A stretch of DNA of 64,000 nt, from positions 62,001 to 126,000 of the forward strand of contig NZ_JAFIQV010000015.1 in assembly GCF_017356015.1 (NCBI RefSeq), read 5' to 3'. Shown here piece by piece: positions 16,185-24,517 of this stretch. The position numbers and the translations under genes were made by a program. Under the pieces are notes generated by a model. That model saw only the letters and a program-made list of their open reading frames with translations, did not search any database and was not told the origin of the DNA. This DNA comes from Azospirillum sp. SYSU D00513 (GTDB lineage: Bacteria > Pseudomonadota > Alphaproteobacteria > Azospirillales > Azospirillaceae). Each line of letters starts with the position of its first letter. Within the stretch, counting starts at the first letter, position 1.

Positions 16185-18569
16185 TTGAGCTTACCCGGCT
16201 TTTCCAAGCCCGGCCGCCCTTCGGCCCCGTCGCTTCGGTCGAGGCTCCTGTTTCTTGTCGTGTCGCTGCTGGTCCCGTTCCTGCTGGGGACGGCCTACAT
16301 GCTCTATTCGGCCTATCAGCGCGACCGCGGCGTGGTAGAGATGCATCTCGCCGAGACCGCGCGGGCACTGTCGCTGGTCGTGGACCGGCAGTTCGGACAG
16401 GCCGAGACGGCGCTTTGGGCGCTGGCGGCGAGCCCCCATCTGGATGCCAAGGATTTCGCCGCCCTCGACGAGCAGGCCCGCCGCACCCTGCGCCTGCCGG
16501 ACAGCTGGTTCGTGCTGGAAGGGCCCGGCAGACAGCTCGTGAACACCCTGCTTCCCGCCGGAGCGCCCCTGCCCGATGTACCGAACCAGAGCCATTGGAA
16601 ACAGTCGAGCACGGATCGGGTGGACATCACCAACCTGTTCAAGGGGATCGTCGCGGGTCCCGCCTTCGCCAGCTCCCTGCTCGTCTCCAAGGGCGGAACG
16701 ACCTATCAGCTGAGCATCATCACCCGGCCCGCGGCCTTCAACCGCCTGATCGCGGAGCAGGGCCTGCCGGCCCGCTGGATCGGCACCATCCTCGACCGGA
16801 ACGGGACGATCGTGGCGCGCAACCGCGACGGCGAACGGCTCGTCGGCTGGCAGGGCACGCCGGAGGTGATCCGGCGGATCCGCGAGGGCAAGCAGAACGG
16901 CGTGTTCGAGGACACATCCCTGGAAGGGGTGGCCTCGGTGGTGGCGCTCAGCCCTTCCCCCTCCTCCGGCTGGAATTTTCTTGTCGCGGTTCCACGCGAC
17001 GAGATCACCCACACCGCCCGGCTGTCGGCGCTCCAGCTGCTTGTCATCGGCGGGGCGCTGCTGGCGGCCGGCGCGCTGCTGGCCGCCGCCGTCGCCCGCT
17101 CCATCGCGCGGCCGGTGGAGTCGCTAGCGCTCAACGCGGCGGCGCTCGGCGAGGGGCGCCCTCCCAGCAGGGCGGCGGGCGGATTCCAGGAAACCCGGGT
17201 GGTGTGCGCGGCGATCACCCGGGCCGCAGCCGCGCTCGCCGAGCGGGAGGCCGAACGGGACCGGGCCGAGGGCGCGCTGCGGCGCCTCAACGAGACGCTG
17301 GAAGAGCGCGTCGCCGCCCGGACGGAGGAGCTGGCCGCCGCCAACGCCCGCCTGCTCGGCGAGATCGAGGAGCGGCGCCGGGCCGAGGCCCGCCTGTCGC
17401 GCGCGCAGCGGCTGGAGGCCGTCGGCCAGCTCACCGGCGGGCTGGCGCACGACTTCAACAACCTGCTTATGGGGGTGACGGGCAGCCTGGAGATGCTCGA
17501 CCGGCGGCTCGGCGACCGGCGCGACGAGCGCGTGTCGAAGCTGATCGAGAACGCCACGAAGGCGGCGGAACGCGGGGCGAAGCTGACGGCCCAGCTCCTC
17601 GCCTTCTCCCGGCGCCAGTTCCTCGATCCGCGGCCGGTGGACGTCAACGGCTCGGTCGAGGGCATCGTCGCCCTGCTGCGCCACACCTTGTCGGCGCTGA
17701 TCCGGATCGAAACCAGGCCGGGTGCTGCCCTGTGGCCGGCCATGGCCGACGCCACGCAGCTCGAGCTGGTCGTGCTCAACCTGGCGCTCAACGCGCGCGA
17801 CGCCATGCCCGAGGGCGGCACCCTGACCATCGAGACGGCCAACGTGACGATGGGCGAGCCAGACGGGCCGGAAGCGCCGCCAGCCGGCGAGCATGTGGTG
17901 ATCGCGGTGTCCGATACCGGAACGGGCATGGCGCCGGAAACGCTGGACCGCGTCTTCGAGCCCTTCTTCACGACGAAGGAGATCGGCAAGGGATCGGGGC
18001 TGGGGCTGCCGCAGGTGCTGGGCATCGTCAAGCAGCTCGGCGGCGGCGTGCGTATCGAAAGCCGGGTGGCGGAAGGCACGCGCGTGCTGGTCTACCTGCC
18101 CCGCGCTGCCTCCGACGCCATCGCAGGCGCGGCGCCCGAGGCAGCCCCCGTTCCGCCCGACGCGCTGCGCGGCCGGTCGGTGCTGGTCGTGGACGACGAC
18201 GCGGACGTGCTCGGCGCCGTGTCCGGCATGCTCCAGGACGCGCAGTGCCGGGTGACGGCGTTGGCGAGCAGCCAGGCGGGCGTGGAGGCGGTGGAGCGGG
18301 AGCCCCGGCGCTTCGACCTCGTCCTGATCGACCACGCCATGCCCGGCCTGACGGGGACCGAGGCCGCGCGGCGCATCCGCGCCCTGGCCCCCGCCCTGCC
18401 CATCGTGCTGATGACCGGCTACGTGGACCGCCGGGACGAGGCCGGAAACGGTCCCTTCGACGCAAGGCTGGACAAGCCCTTCCGTGCGAGTGAACTCTCC
18501 CGGACCCTGGCGCGGCTCCTTCCCCGCGAGGACGCCCCGGCGCCGGGCGAGCGCGCCCTGCCGGCGTGA
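16185..18569 (+). CDS. Hybrid sensor histidine kinase with C-terminal receiver
   Basis: A 794-residue membrane kinase. Membrane helix 1 is at about 20-43, followed by a periplasmic sensor of about 240 residues (dCache-like) with RWIGTILDRNGTIVARN. Helix 2 is at 283-305, then a HAMP-like linker and a Glu/Arg-rich coiled coil. HisKA has H422 in LTGGLAHDFNNLLMGVTGSL, the HATPase has EPFFTTKEIGKGSGLGL, and the receiver has D716 in LIDHAMPGLTG and LDKPF. No ATG suits the start; TTG at 16185 with an AGGGG site gives a normal membrane anchor. The frame is open back to a GTG at 15897. The receiver may act on a separate partner; the ligand is unknown. Confidence 0.9.
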   Translation: MSLPGFSKPGRPSAPSLRSRLLFLVVSLLVPFLLGTAYMLYSAYQRDRGVVEMHLAETARALSLVVDRQFGQAETALWALAASPHLDAKDFAALDEQARRTLRLPDSWFVLEGPGRQLVNTLLPAGAPLPDVPNQSHWKQSSTDRVDITNLFKGIVAGPAFASSLLVSKGGTTYQLSIITRPAAFNRLIAEQGLPARWIGTILDRNGTIVARNRDGERLVGWQGTPEVIRRIREGKQNGVFEDTSLEGVASVVALSPSPSSGWNFLVAVPRDEITHTARLSALQLLVIGGALLAAGALLAAAVARSIARPVESLALNAAALGEGRPPSRAAGGFQETRVVCAAITRAAAALAEREAERDRAEGALRRLNETLEERVAARTEELAAANARLLGEIEERRRAEARLSRAQRLEAVGQLTGGLAHDFNNLLMGVTGSLEMLDRRLGDRRDERVSKLIENATKAAERGAKLTAQLLAFSRRQFLDPRPVDVNGSVEGIVALLRHTLSALIRIETRPGAALWPAMADATQLELVVLNLALNARDAMPEGGTLTIETANVTMGEPDGPEAPPAGEHVVIAVSDTGTGMAPETLDRVFEPFFTTKEIGKGSGLGLPQVLGIVKQLGGGVRIESRVAEGTRVLVYLPRAASDAIAGAAPEAAPVPPDALRGRSVLVVDDDADVLGAVSGMLQDAQCRVTALASSQAGVEAVEREPRRFDLVLIDHAMPGLTGTEAARRIRALAPALPIVLMTGYVDRRDEAGNGPFDARLDKPFRASELSRTLARLLPREDAPAPGERALPA

Positions 18570-18602
18570 GGCGGTTCAGCTCTGATGAGGATGGAGAGCG
18601 CG

Positions 18603-19454
18603 ATGAGCGGAAACGGTTTCTCGGTGCGCGTCGCGACCGCCGATGAGGTGGGCGCCATCGTCGAATGGGCGGCGTCCGAAGGCTGGAACCCCGGCCTGTC
18701 CGACGCCGCCCTCTTCCGCGCCCAGGACCCGGAGGGCTTCTTCGTCGGCGTCGAAGACGGGGTGCCCGTCTCGGCGGTGTCGGTCGTGAATTACGGCGAC
18801 GCCCTGTCCTTCCTCGGCCTCTACATCGTGCGGGAGGGCTGGCGCGGGAAGGGATTCGGCATGGCGACCTGGCGCGCCGGGCTGGCCCATGCCGGGACGC
18901 GGCCCGTCGGGCTGGACGGGGTGGTGGCCCAGCAGGACAACTACCGCCGCTCCGGCTTCGCCCTCGCCCACCGGAACGTCCGCTACGCGGGGACGGTAGC
19001 CGCCCCAACCGCTTCGGAGGCACCGGGCATCGTGGCGTTCGGCGAGGTGGCGTTCGAAAGCGTGCTCGCCTATGACGCGGCCTGCTTCCCGGCGGACCGC
19101 GCAACCTTCCTGCACGGCTGGGTCTCGGCCCCCAGCCACCACGCCCGCGCCCTGCTCCGCGACGGCCGCCTGGCCGGCTTCGGCGTGATCCGCCTCTGCC
19201 GCGAGGGCCACAAGGTCGGCCCGCTCTTCGCCGACGACCGGGCGGGCGCGGAGGCGCTGTTCGACGCGCTGCTTGCCGCCGCGGGCGGCGGGCTGGTCTT
19301 CCTGGACGTACCGGAGCCGAACGGCGGCGCCGTCAGCCTTGCGGAGAGCCGTGGCCTCGCCCCCGCTTTTGAGACCGCCCGCATGTACACAGGCCCGGTG
19401 CGGCCGGTGGCGGCCGACCGAGTGTTCGGGATCACGACGTTCGAGTTGGGGTGA
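18603..19454 (+). CDS. GNAT family N-acetyltransferase with Acetyltransf_18-type C-terminus
   Basis: A 283-residue acetyl-CoA-dependent acyltransferase. The N-terminal GNAT fold (residues 5-130) has the acetyl-CoA-binding turn in YIVREGWRGKGFGMATWRAGL. The second half (145-283) is the GCN5-related tandem domain found in this subfamily: CFPADRATFLHGWVS, LCREGHKVGPLFADD, LDVPEPNGGA and a RMYTGP ending. A GGAGAG site favours the start at 18603 over an ATG 18 bases upstream. The substrate is unknown. It marks the end of normal-GC sequence before the AT-rich insert. Confidence 0.88.
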   Translation: MSGNGFSVRVATADEVGAIVEWAASEGWNPGLSDAALFRAQDPEGFFVGVEDGVPVSAVSVVNYGDALSFLGLYIVREGWRGKGFGMATWRAGLAHAGTRPVGLDGVVAQQDNYRRSGFALAHRNVRYAGTVAAPTASEAPGIVAFGEVAFESVLAYDAACFPADRATFLHGWVSAPSHHARALLRDGRLAGFGVIRLCREGHKVGPLFADDRAGAEALFDALLAAAGGGLVFLDVPEPNGGAVSLAESRGLAPAFETARMYTGPVRPVAADRVFGITTFELG

Positions 19455-19538
19455 AATCGAAACAATGACCTAGCTCTAACGGAAATTTCGAGAAACAAGG
19501 TATTCTAAATTATTGCTTTTTTTTCATAAGGAGACACC

Positions 19539-19562
19539 ATGAAGTTCCCCGGCATACCGTAA
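19539..19562 (+). CDS. Seven-codon ORF (MKFPGIP), possible leader peptide
   Basis: ATG AAG TTC CCC GGC ATA CCG TAA, preceded by AAGGAG with a 5-base spacer, the best ribosome site in this AT-rich stretch. It ends 59 bases before the Tat-signal protein gene; a weak hairpin with a T-run lies between. It could be a leader peptide controlling the downstream gene, or the remnant of a truncated gene. I recognise no family. Confidence 0.4.
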   Translation: MKFPGIP

Positions 19563-19572
19563 GTACTTTAAG

Positions 19573-19607
19573 ATACTTTGTTTTATAGCGCAGTTAAAAG
19601 TATTTTT
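19573..19607 (+). terminator. Weak hairpin plus T-run between leader ORF and 212-aa gene
   Basis: ATACTTT (19573-19579) is repeated inverted as AAAGTAT (19597-19603), followed directly by a short run of T. This is a terminator or attenuator geometry; the stem is AT-rich and weak. Confidence 0.35.
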
Positions 19608-19621
19608 CACAGGAAATATCA

Positions 19622-20260
19622 ATGCAACGCAGAACGTTTCTTAAAGGCATCGCATCGCTACCAGCAACGCGTAGCCTGCCATTTGCGCAGCTTCTAGAAG
19701 CCACAAGCCTTACACATATAGAGGACATGCTCGACGAACCGGATCCAAATGGCTGCTACGTAGCCTGCGGCTTCGAAGAGGATGGCCGTATTTACCTAGC
19801 CGAAATCATCGATCATAGCCAGAAAAGCTATGTTAATTTATCGGAAAACAACGTAGGCGAAATAGTATCTTTCTTGAAAGACGTAGGATTATCTCGCGTT
19901 CAATTTATTGATTGGTACGATCATGCAAACCCATCCAGCCATATTGCCGTACATGAAATTGAACTATCCTATGAAAACGGCTATATCATCAACATTGACT
20001 TAGAAGGATGCATTCGCAAGCATATAAATTTGTTATCACTACCATCAAATCCTCTTACTGCGTTCCGCAGAGACGATATGACTATATCCAAGCACTTTGT
20101 GGCCCAGATTGAAGAGAATTCTACTTCTTCACCTCACGAATTGGAGCACTCCAGCCATCAGAAAGATGAAGGGCAACATCTTCTACGTAATGAAATGCAT
20201 ACCGATGATACAGAAATAGAGCTATTATCGTTGAACAGTACATCTCCAGAACAGAAGTAA
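19622..20260 (+). CDS. Tat-signal-like hypothetical protein in an AT-rich insert
   Basis: A 212-residue protein with no family I recognise. The N-terminus MQRRTFLKGIASLPATRSLPF carries a twin-arginine motif (RRTFLK) followed by a modestly hydrophobic stretch, suggesting Tat export. The mature part is acidic, with an alpha/beta-like region (residues 45-135: GCYVACGFEEDGRIYLAEIIDHSQ, HIAVHEIELSYENGYIINIDLEGC). It ends in a low-complexity Ser/His/Glu tail. The surrounding DNA (about 19455-20340) is far more AT-rich than any neighbour and uses A/T-ending codons freely, a sign of horizontal acquisition. AGGA lies 8 bases before the ATG. Confidence 0.72.
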   Translation: MQRRTFLKGIASLPATRSLPFAQLLEATSLTHIEDMLDEPDPNGCYVACGFEEDGRIYLAEIIDHSQKSYVNLSENNVGEIVSFLKDVGLSRVQFIDWYDHANPSSHIAVHEIELSYENGYIINIDLEGCIRKHINLLSLPSNPLTAFRRDDMTISKHFVAQIEENSTSSPHELEHSSHQKDEGQHLLRNEMHTDDTEIELLSLNSTSPEQK

Positions 20261-20343
20261 AAAAACACGTATCAAGCAGTAGGATAATTACCAAAATATA
20301 CTTAATATCTGGCATTCTTATAATCTTTATCAGCAAGAGCGCG

Positions 20344-21081
20344 TCACCCTCCCTTCGGCGCGAACCGCGCCAACTCCCCCGCATAGGCCTTCGGCAGCGG
20401 AGGCGCGTAGCCGCCGACCTTGCTGGTGCGCAGGCCGAGTGTGACCAGCGATTCCACCAGCTTCACGGCGGCGGCCACGCCGTCGATCACCGGCAGGCCG
20501 AATTCGCGGCTGAAGCGCTGGGTCAGGTCGGTCATGCCGGCGCAGCCCAGCACCACCACCTCCGCCCCGTCATGGGCGACGGCGTCCGCAATCTCGGAGC
20601 GGACGCGGTCGGCGGCGCTCGATCCCGCGTCCTCCAGCGCCAGCACCGGCACCTCGGCGGCGCGCACGCGGCAGCGGTCGGCAACGCCGTAACGCCGGGC
20701 CAGATGCTCGATGGCGGGGACCGAGCGCGACAGGGTCGTCACGACGGAGATGCGGGCGCCGAGCAGCGAGGCCGTGTGCAGGGCGGCCTCGCAGATGCCG
20801 ATCACCGGGCCGGTGGCGACCGTGCGGGCGGCGTCCAGGCCGGTGTCGTCGAAGCAGGCGATCACCGTGCCGTCGATGCCCTCCCGCTCGTGGCGGATGA
20901 CCTCCTCCAGCAGGCCGGGCAGGCACAGGGCCTCATCGTAATAGCCCTCGATGGAGGCCGGGCCCATGGCCGGGTTGGCGGCCAGGATCTCCGTGCCGGC
21001 CCCGGCGACCGAGCGCGCGGCGGCGCTGATCTTCGCGGTCATGGAGGCGGTGGTGTTGGGGTTCAGGACCAGGATCCGCAT
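20344..21081 (-). CDS. Asp/Glu/hydantoin racemase family protein
   Basis: A 245-residue cofactor-independent racemase of the HyuE/Asp-Glu racemase family. Two catalytic cysteines are in their expected settings: C76 in GTVIACFDDTGLDAAR and C180 in VVVLGCAGMTDL. The N-terminus MRILVLNPNTTASMT and PVIDGVAAAVKLVESL are hydantoin-racemase-type signatures. It is the last gene of the Pot-like ABC operon, 4 bases after the permease gene, so its substrate is presumably what the transporter brings in (hydantoin, allantoin-type ureide or amino acid). That assignment is inference. Confidence 0.9.
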   Translation of the reverse strand: MRILVLNPNTTASMTAKISAAARSVAGAGTEILAANPAMGPASIEGYYDEALCLPGLLEEVIRHEREGIDGTVIACFDDTGLDAARTVATGPVIGICEAALHTASLLGARISVVTTLSRSVPAIEHLARRYGVADRCRVRAAEVPVLALEDAGSSAADRVRSEIADAVAHDGAEVVVLGCAGMTDLTQRFSREFGLPVIDGVAAAVKLVESLVTLGLRTSKVGGYAPPLPKAYAGELARFAPKGG

Positions 21082-21085
21082 GGAC

Positions 21086-21922
21086 TCACACCCCCGAGGC
21101 GACGCGGCGCGCGCGGCGGCGCTGCACGGCGATGAAGCCGGCCAGGCACAGCCCGATCACCAGGAATGAGAAGATGGTGGTGAGCGTGCCCAGCGCGTAG
21201 AGCACGGGCGTCGTGACGTTGGTGGTCATGCCGTAGATCTCGAGCGGCAGCGTGTTGAAGGATCCCGCCGTCATCAGCGTGCGGGCGAACTCGTCGTAGG
21301 ACAGGGTGAAGCCGAACAGCGCCACGCCGATGATGCTCGGCAGAATGATCGGCAGCACCACGTGCCAGACCGTCTGCCAGGGGGTGGCGCCCAGGTCGCG
21401 CGCCGCCTCCTCGTAGGCCGGGTTGAAGCGGTTGAAGATGGCGAAGACGATCAGAAGCCCGAAGGGCAAGGTCCAGGTCAGATGCGCGCCCAGCGCCGAA
21501 CTCCACCAGTTCGGCTCCAGCCCGAGGATCTGGAACAGCAGCCCGATGCCGAGGCTGACCAGCACCGACGGCACGATCAGGCTCGCCACCGTCAGGTAGA
21601 ACAGCGCGCCCGAGCCGCGGAAGCGCCGCCGGAAGGCGAAGCCCGCCGTCAGCGCGATCAGCACCGTCAGCGCCATGACGATCAGGCCGAGCAGCAGCGA
21701 CCGTTGAAAGGAGCCGCCGAAGTCGCCGACCGCCTGCTGCTGGAACAGGTTGTGGAACCAGTGCGTGGACCAGCCGCGCATCGGGAAGGTCAGCCCGCCT
21801 TCCGGACCCTGGAAGGACAGGATGGTGATGGTCACGGTCGGGCCGTAGAGGAACAGCACGAACAGCCCGAAGAAGGCCGCCAGCAGATAGAAGGACAGGC
21901 CGCGCCGGCCGGTGTCGCGCAT
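21086..21922 (-). CDS. ABC transporter permease (PotC-like)
   Basis: A 278-residue inner-membrane permease of the spermidine/putrescine (PotC) type with six predicted helices. The EAA loop near residues 170-190 reads EEAARDLGATPWQTVWHVVLP, the family's ATPase-contact motif. It starts 3 bases after the stop of the preceding permease gene and is followed at 4 bases by the racemase. It works with the adjoining permease, binding protein and ATPase. Confidence 0.93.
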   Translation of the reverse strand: MRDTGRRGLSFYLLAAFFGLFVLFLYGPTVTITILSFQGPEGGLTFPMRGWSTHWFHNLFQQQAVGDFGGSFQRSLLLGLIVMALTVLIALTAGFAFRRRFRGSGALFYLTVASLIVPSVLVSLGIGLLFQILGLEPNWWSSALGAHLTWTLPFGLLIVFAIFNRFNPAYEEAARDLGATPWQTVWHVVLPIILPSIIGVALFGFTLSYDEFARTLMTAGSFNTLPLEIYGMTTNVTTPVLYALGTLTTIFSFLVIGLCLAGFIAVQRRRARRVASGV

Positions 21923-21925
21923 GGC

Positions 21926-22855
21926 TCAAAGCTCCTTCCGGATGTCGATCAGGCGCAGCATGGTCGCCACCATCAGCAGCACGACCAGCAGCAGCACGAC
22001 CGCGTTGGCCGCCGCCGCCGGGTATTGCAGCAGGGCGATGTCGTTGGCGATCATCGTGCCGATGGAAGCGCTCTGCCCGCCGCTCATCAGCCGCACGGTG
22101 ATGAAGTCGCCCATCACCAGCGTGACCACGAAGATCGAGCCGATGGCGATGCCCGGCTTGGACAGGGGCAGCACGACGTTCCACAGGATCTGCCACCCCG
22201 TGGCGCCGGCGTCGCGCGCCGCCTCGATCAGGGAGCGGTCGATGCGCGCCATGGAATTGAAGATCGGCACGACCATGAACAGCGTGTAGAGATGGACGTA
22301 GGCCAGCACCACCGCGAAGTCGGAGAAGAGCAGGAACTCCAGGGGCTGGTCGATGACGCCGGCCCCGATCAGCGCGGAGTTCAGGATGCCGTTGCGCCCC
22401 AGGAAGGGCACCCAGCTGATCATGCGGATGATGTTGGAGGTCCAGAAGGGAATGGTGCAGACCAGGAACAGCACCATCTGCCAGGTCACGCTGCGCACGT
22501 GGAAGGCCAGGAACCAGGCCACCGTGAAGCCGATGGCGAAGGTGAAGACCCAGGCCAACGCCGCGAACTTCAGCGTGTTCAGGTAGATCTGCCAGGTGAC
22601 GGCCGAGGTCAGCAGCCACTCGTAGTTGGTCAGCACGAAGTCCGGGATGATCCGGATGCTGTCGTAATCCCAGAAGCTGACGACCGCGATGGTGGCGATC
22701 GGCACCACCAGAAACACGAGCAGCACCAGCGCCAGCGGCAGCGCCTGGAGGTAGGGCAGCCAGCCGCGCAAGGACCATGCCCGCCGGTCGCGTGAGGCGG
22801 CCCGCGCCGGGCGCGCGCCGGTGCCGGAAGCGGTTGGGGGTGCGGACACCGTCAT
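21926..22855 (-). CDS. ABC transporter permease (PotB-like)
   Basis: A 309-residue permease of the PotB type with an N-terminal cytoplasmic extension of about 40 residues and six helices. The EAA motif is IEAARDAGATGWQILWNVVLPLSKPG. The start at MTVSAPPTASG is set by CAGGAGA upstream; the frame stays open across the repeat-containing gap but is not coding there. The 290-bp gap to the binding-protein gene holds a palindromic repeat element (22971-23061), which may affect mRNA levels of the distal genes. Confidence 0.92.
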   Translation of the reverse strand: MTVSAPPTASGTGARPARAASRDRRAWSLRGWLPYLQALPLALVLLVFLVVPIATIAVVSFWDYDSIRIIPDFVLTNYEWLLTSAVTWQIYLNTLKFAALAWVFTFAIGFTVAWFLAFHVRSVTWQMVLFLVCTIPFWTSNIIRMISWVPFLGRNGILNSALIGAGVIDQPLEFLLFSDFAVVLAYVHLYTLFMVVPIFNSMARIDRSLIEAARDAGATGWQILWNVVLPLSKPGIAIGSIFVVTLVMGDFITVRLMSGGQSASIGTMIANDIALLQYPAAAANAVVLLLVVLLMVATMLRLIDIRKEL

Positions 22856-22970
22856 GGCGGAGTCTCCTGGTGTTGAATTCTGCAAAGCGGGCGCCCACCC
22901 CACCGACGGATCACTCCGGCGTTCATCCACGTCGCTTCGCGACAAGTTGATGGGAGACACAACCACTTCA

Positions 22971-23061
22971 CCGTCATCCCCGCGAAAGCGGGGATCCAGA
23001 AGTCCGCAAAACGGACCTTATGGAACGGTCCTGGACCCCCGCTTTCGCGGGGGTGACGGCT
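22971..23061. repeat. Palindromic intergenic repeat, copy 1
   Basis: The element begins CCGTCATCCCCGCGAAAGCG and ends with an inverted near-copy (CTGGACCCCCGCTTTCGCGG then GGGTGACGG). Each arm itself folds as CCCCGC-GAAA-GCGGGG. The same element recurs at 25836-25926 and 30254-30341. It lies inside the ABC operon, between binding-protein and permease genes. Confidence 0.9.
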
Positions 23062-23145
23062 GAGTGGCTGTGTTTCCTTCAACTGCCGCTTTGCGACATG
23101 CACAATGGCCGAACCGGCGGAGGGCGGGCGCGCCGGCCTTCGTCG

Positions 23146-24453
23146 TCAGGCGGCGATGAACTCGTTCCACTTGCGGATCATGTAGCGGTCCTCGTCCATG
23201 ACCGCGTTCCAGCAGGCGACCTTGCCCATGCGGTCCTGGAAGGAGCCGCCGTCGCGCACGGCGCCGGCCTTTTCCATCACCTTGCCCTCGGGGCTCAGGA
23301 TGTCCTTGGCGGCGGGCTTGCCCTCCATCCAGAAGCCCCATTCCTCGGCCGACATGTGCTCCTTGGCGGTGTCGAGCACGGCGCTGTAATAGCCCTGGCG
23401 GTTCAGGTAGGCGCCGACCCAGCCGGACAGGTACCAGTTGATGTATTCGTAGGCCGCTTCCAGTTCCAGCCCGCTCAGGTGCTTGGCGATGCCGAGGCCG
23501 CCGCCCCAGGCGCGGTAGCCCTCCTTGAGCGGCTGGTAGACGCACTGGATGCCCTTGGCGCGCACGGCGGCGACGGCCGGCGACCACATGGACTGGATCA
23601 CCACCTCGCCCGAGGACATCAGGTTGACGCTCTCGTCGAAGGTCTTCCAGAAGGCGCGGAACTGGCCGGCCTTCTTCTGCTCGATCAGGAAGGCGATGGT
23701 CTTGTCGATCTCCGCCTTCGTCATGTTGCCCTTGTCGCCGTACGTCACGAGGCCCAGCGCCTCGCAGACCATGGCGGCGTCCATGATGCCGATGGACGGG
23801 ATGTTCAGGATCGACGCCTTGCCCTTGAAGGCCGGATCGACGAGGTCCTTCCAGCTGGTGATCGGGCGGCCGACCAGGTCGGGGCGGATGCCCAGCGTGT
23901 CGGCGTTGTAGATGGTCGGGATCAGCGTCATCCACTGGGTCGGCGCCTTGGCGAACTTCGTGGAGTCCTTGCCTTCCACGAAGGTCACGGTGTGGGGTGC
24001 GGTGCCCTGGGCGATGACGGAATCCGGCGTCAGCTTGCCGGTGGTGAAGATCGGGATGATCTTGTCGTAATACTTGATCTTGCCCACGTCCATGGGCTGG
24101 AGCACGCCGGCCGGGAAGATCTTCTTGCCGATCCAGTACTCGATGTCCGCGATGTCGTAGGACTTCGGCTGCGTCACGGCGCGCTGGGCGACGGCGTCGG
24201 AGTCCAGCGCCGTCATCTGGAGCGTGAAGCCCAGGTCTTCCTTCACCTTGTCGGCGACGGCGTTCAGGTTCGACACGCCGGTGCCGAACTGGCGCAGCGT
24301 GACGTTCTTGATGTTCTGCGCCCAGATGGTCGGGAAGCCGGTGATGGCCCCGCTGCCGGCGGCGACGCCGGCCACGGCGGCCGTTCCCTTCAGAAGGCCG
24401 CGGCGGCTGATTCCGCCCATGTGGCGGCCGGTGTCGCGGGTGCGCTCGCTCAT
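23146..24453 (-). CDS. ABC transporter substrate-binding protein (PotD-like, Tat-exported)
   Basis: A 435-residue periplasmic binding protein of the spermidine/putrescine (PotD/PotF) superfamily. Export appears to be via Tat: ISRRGLLKGTAAVAGVAAGSG at residues 15-35. Central segments such as MDAAMVCEALGLVTYGDKGNMTKAEIDKTIAFLIEQKKAGQFRAFWKTFDE and SGEVVIQSMWSPAVAAVRAKGIQ are typical of the family. The start at 24453 is preferred because of GGAGAGG 6 bases ahead. It lies 64 bp after the ATPase gene. The ligand cannot be read from the sequence; the racemase in the operon suggests a chiral amide or amino-acid-like compound. Confidence 0.92.
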   Translation of the reverse strand: MSERTRDTGRHMGGISRRGLLKGTAAVAGVAAGSGAITGFPTIWAQNIKNVTLRQFGTGVSNLNAVADKVKEDLGFTLQMTALDSDAVAQRAVTQPKSYDIADIEYWIGKKIFPAGVLQPMDVGKIKYYDKIIPIFTTGKLTPDSVIAQGTAPHTVTFVEGKDSTKFAKAPTQWMTLIPTIYNADTLGIRPDLVGRPITSWKDLVDPAFKGKASILNIPSIGIMDAAMVCEALGLVTYGDKGNMTKAEIDKTIAFLIEQKKAGQFRAFWKTFDESVNLMSSGEVVIQSMWSPAVAAVRAKGIQCVYQPLKEGYRAWGGGLGIAKHLSGLELEAAYEYINWYLSGWVGAYLNRQGYYSAVLDTAKEHMSAEEWGFWMEGKPAAKDILSPEGKVMEKAGAVRDGGSFQDRMGKVACWNAVMDEDRYMIRKWNEFIAA

Positions 24454-24517
24454 TGTGCCTCTCCTGTTCTTCTGGATTTCTGGAAAGCGTTCGGTGTTCC
24501 GGGCCAAGCGGCTGGAC

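Noticed and set aside
22856-23145. Insertion sequence in the ABC operon gap
   Set aside because: Only the palindromic repeat is present; no transposase frame and no target duplication visible.
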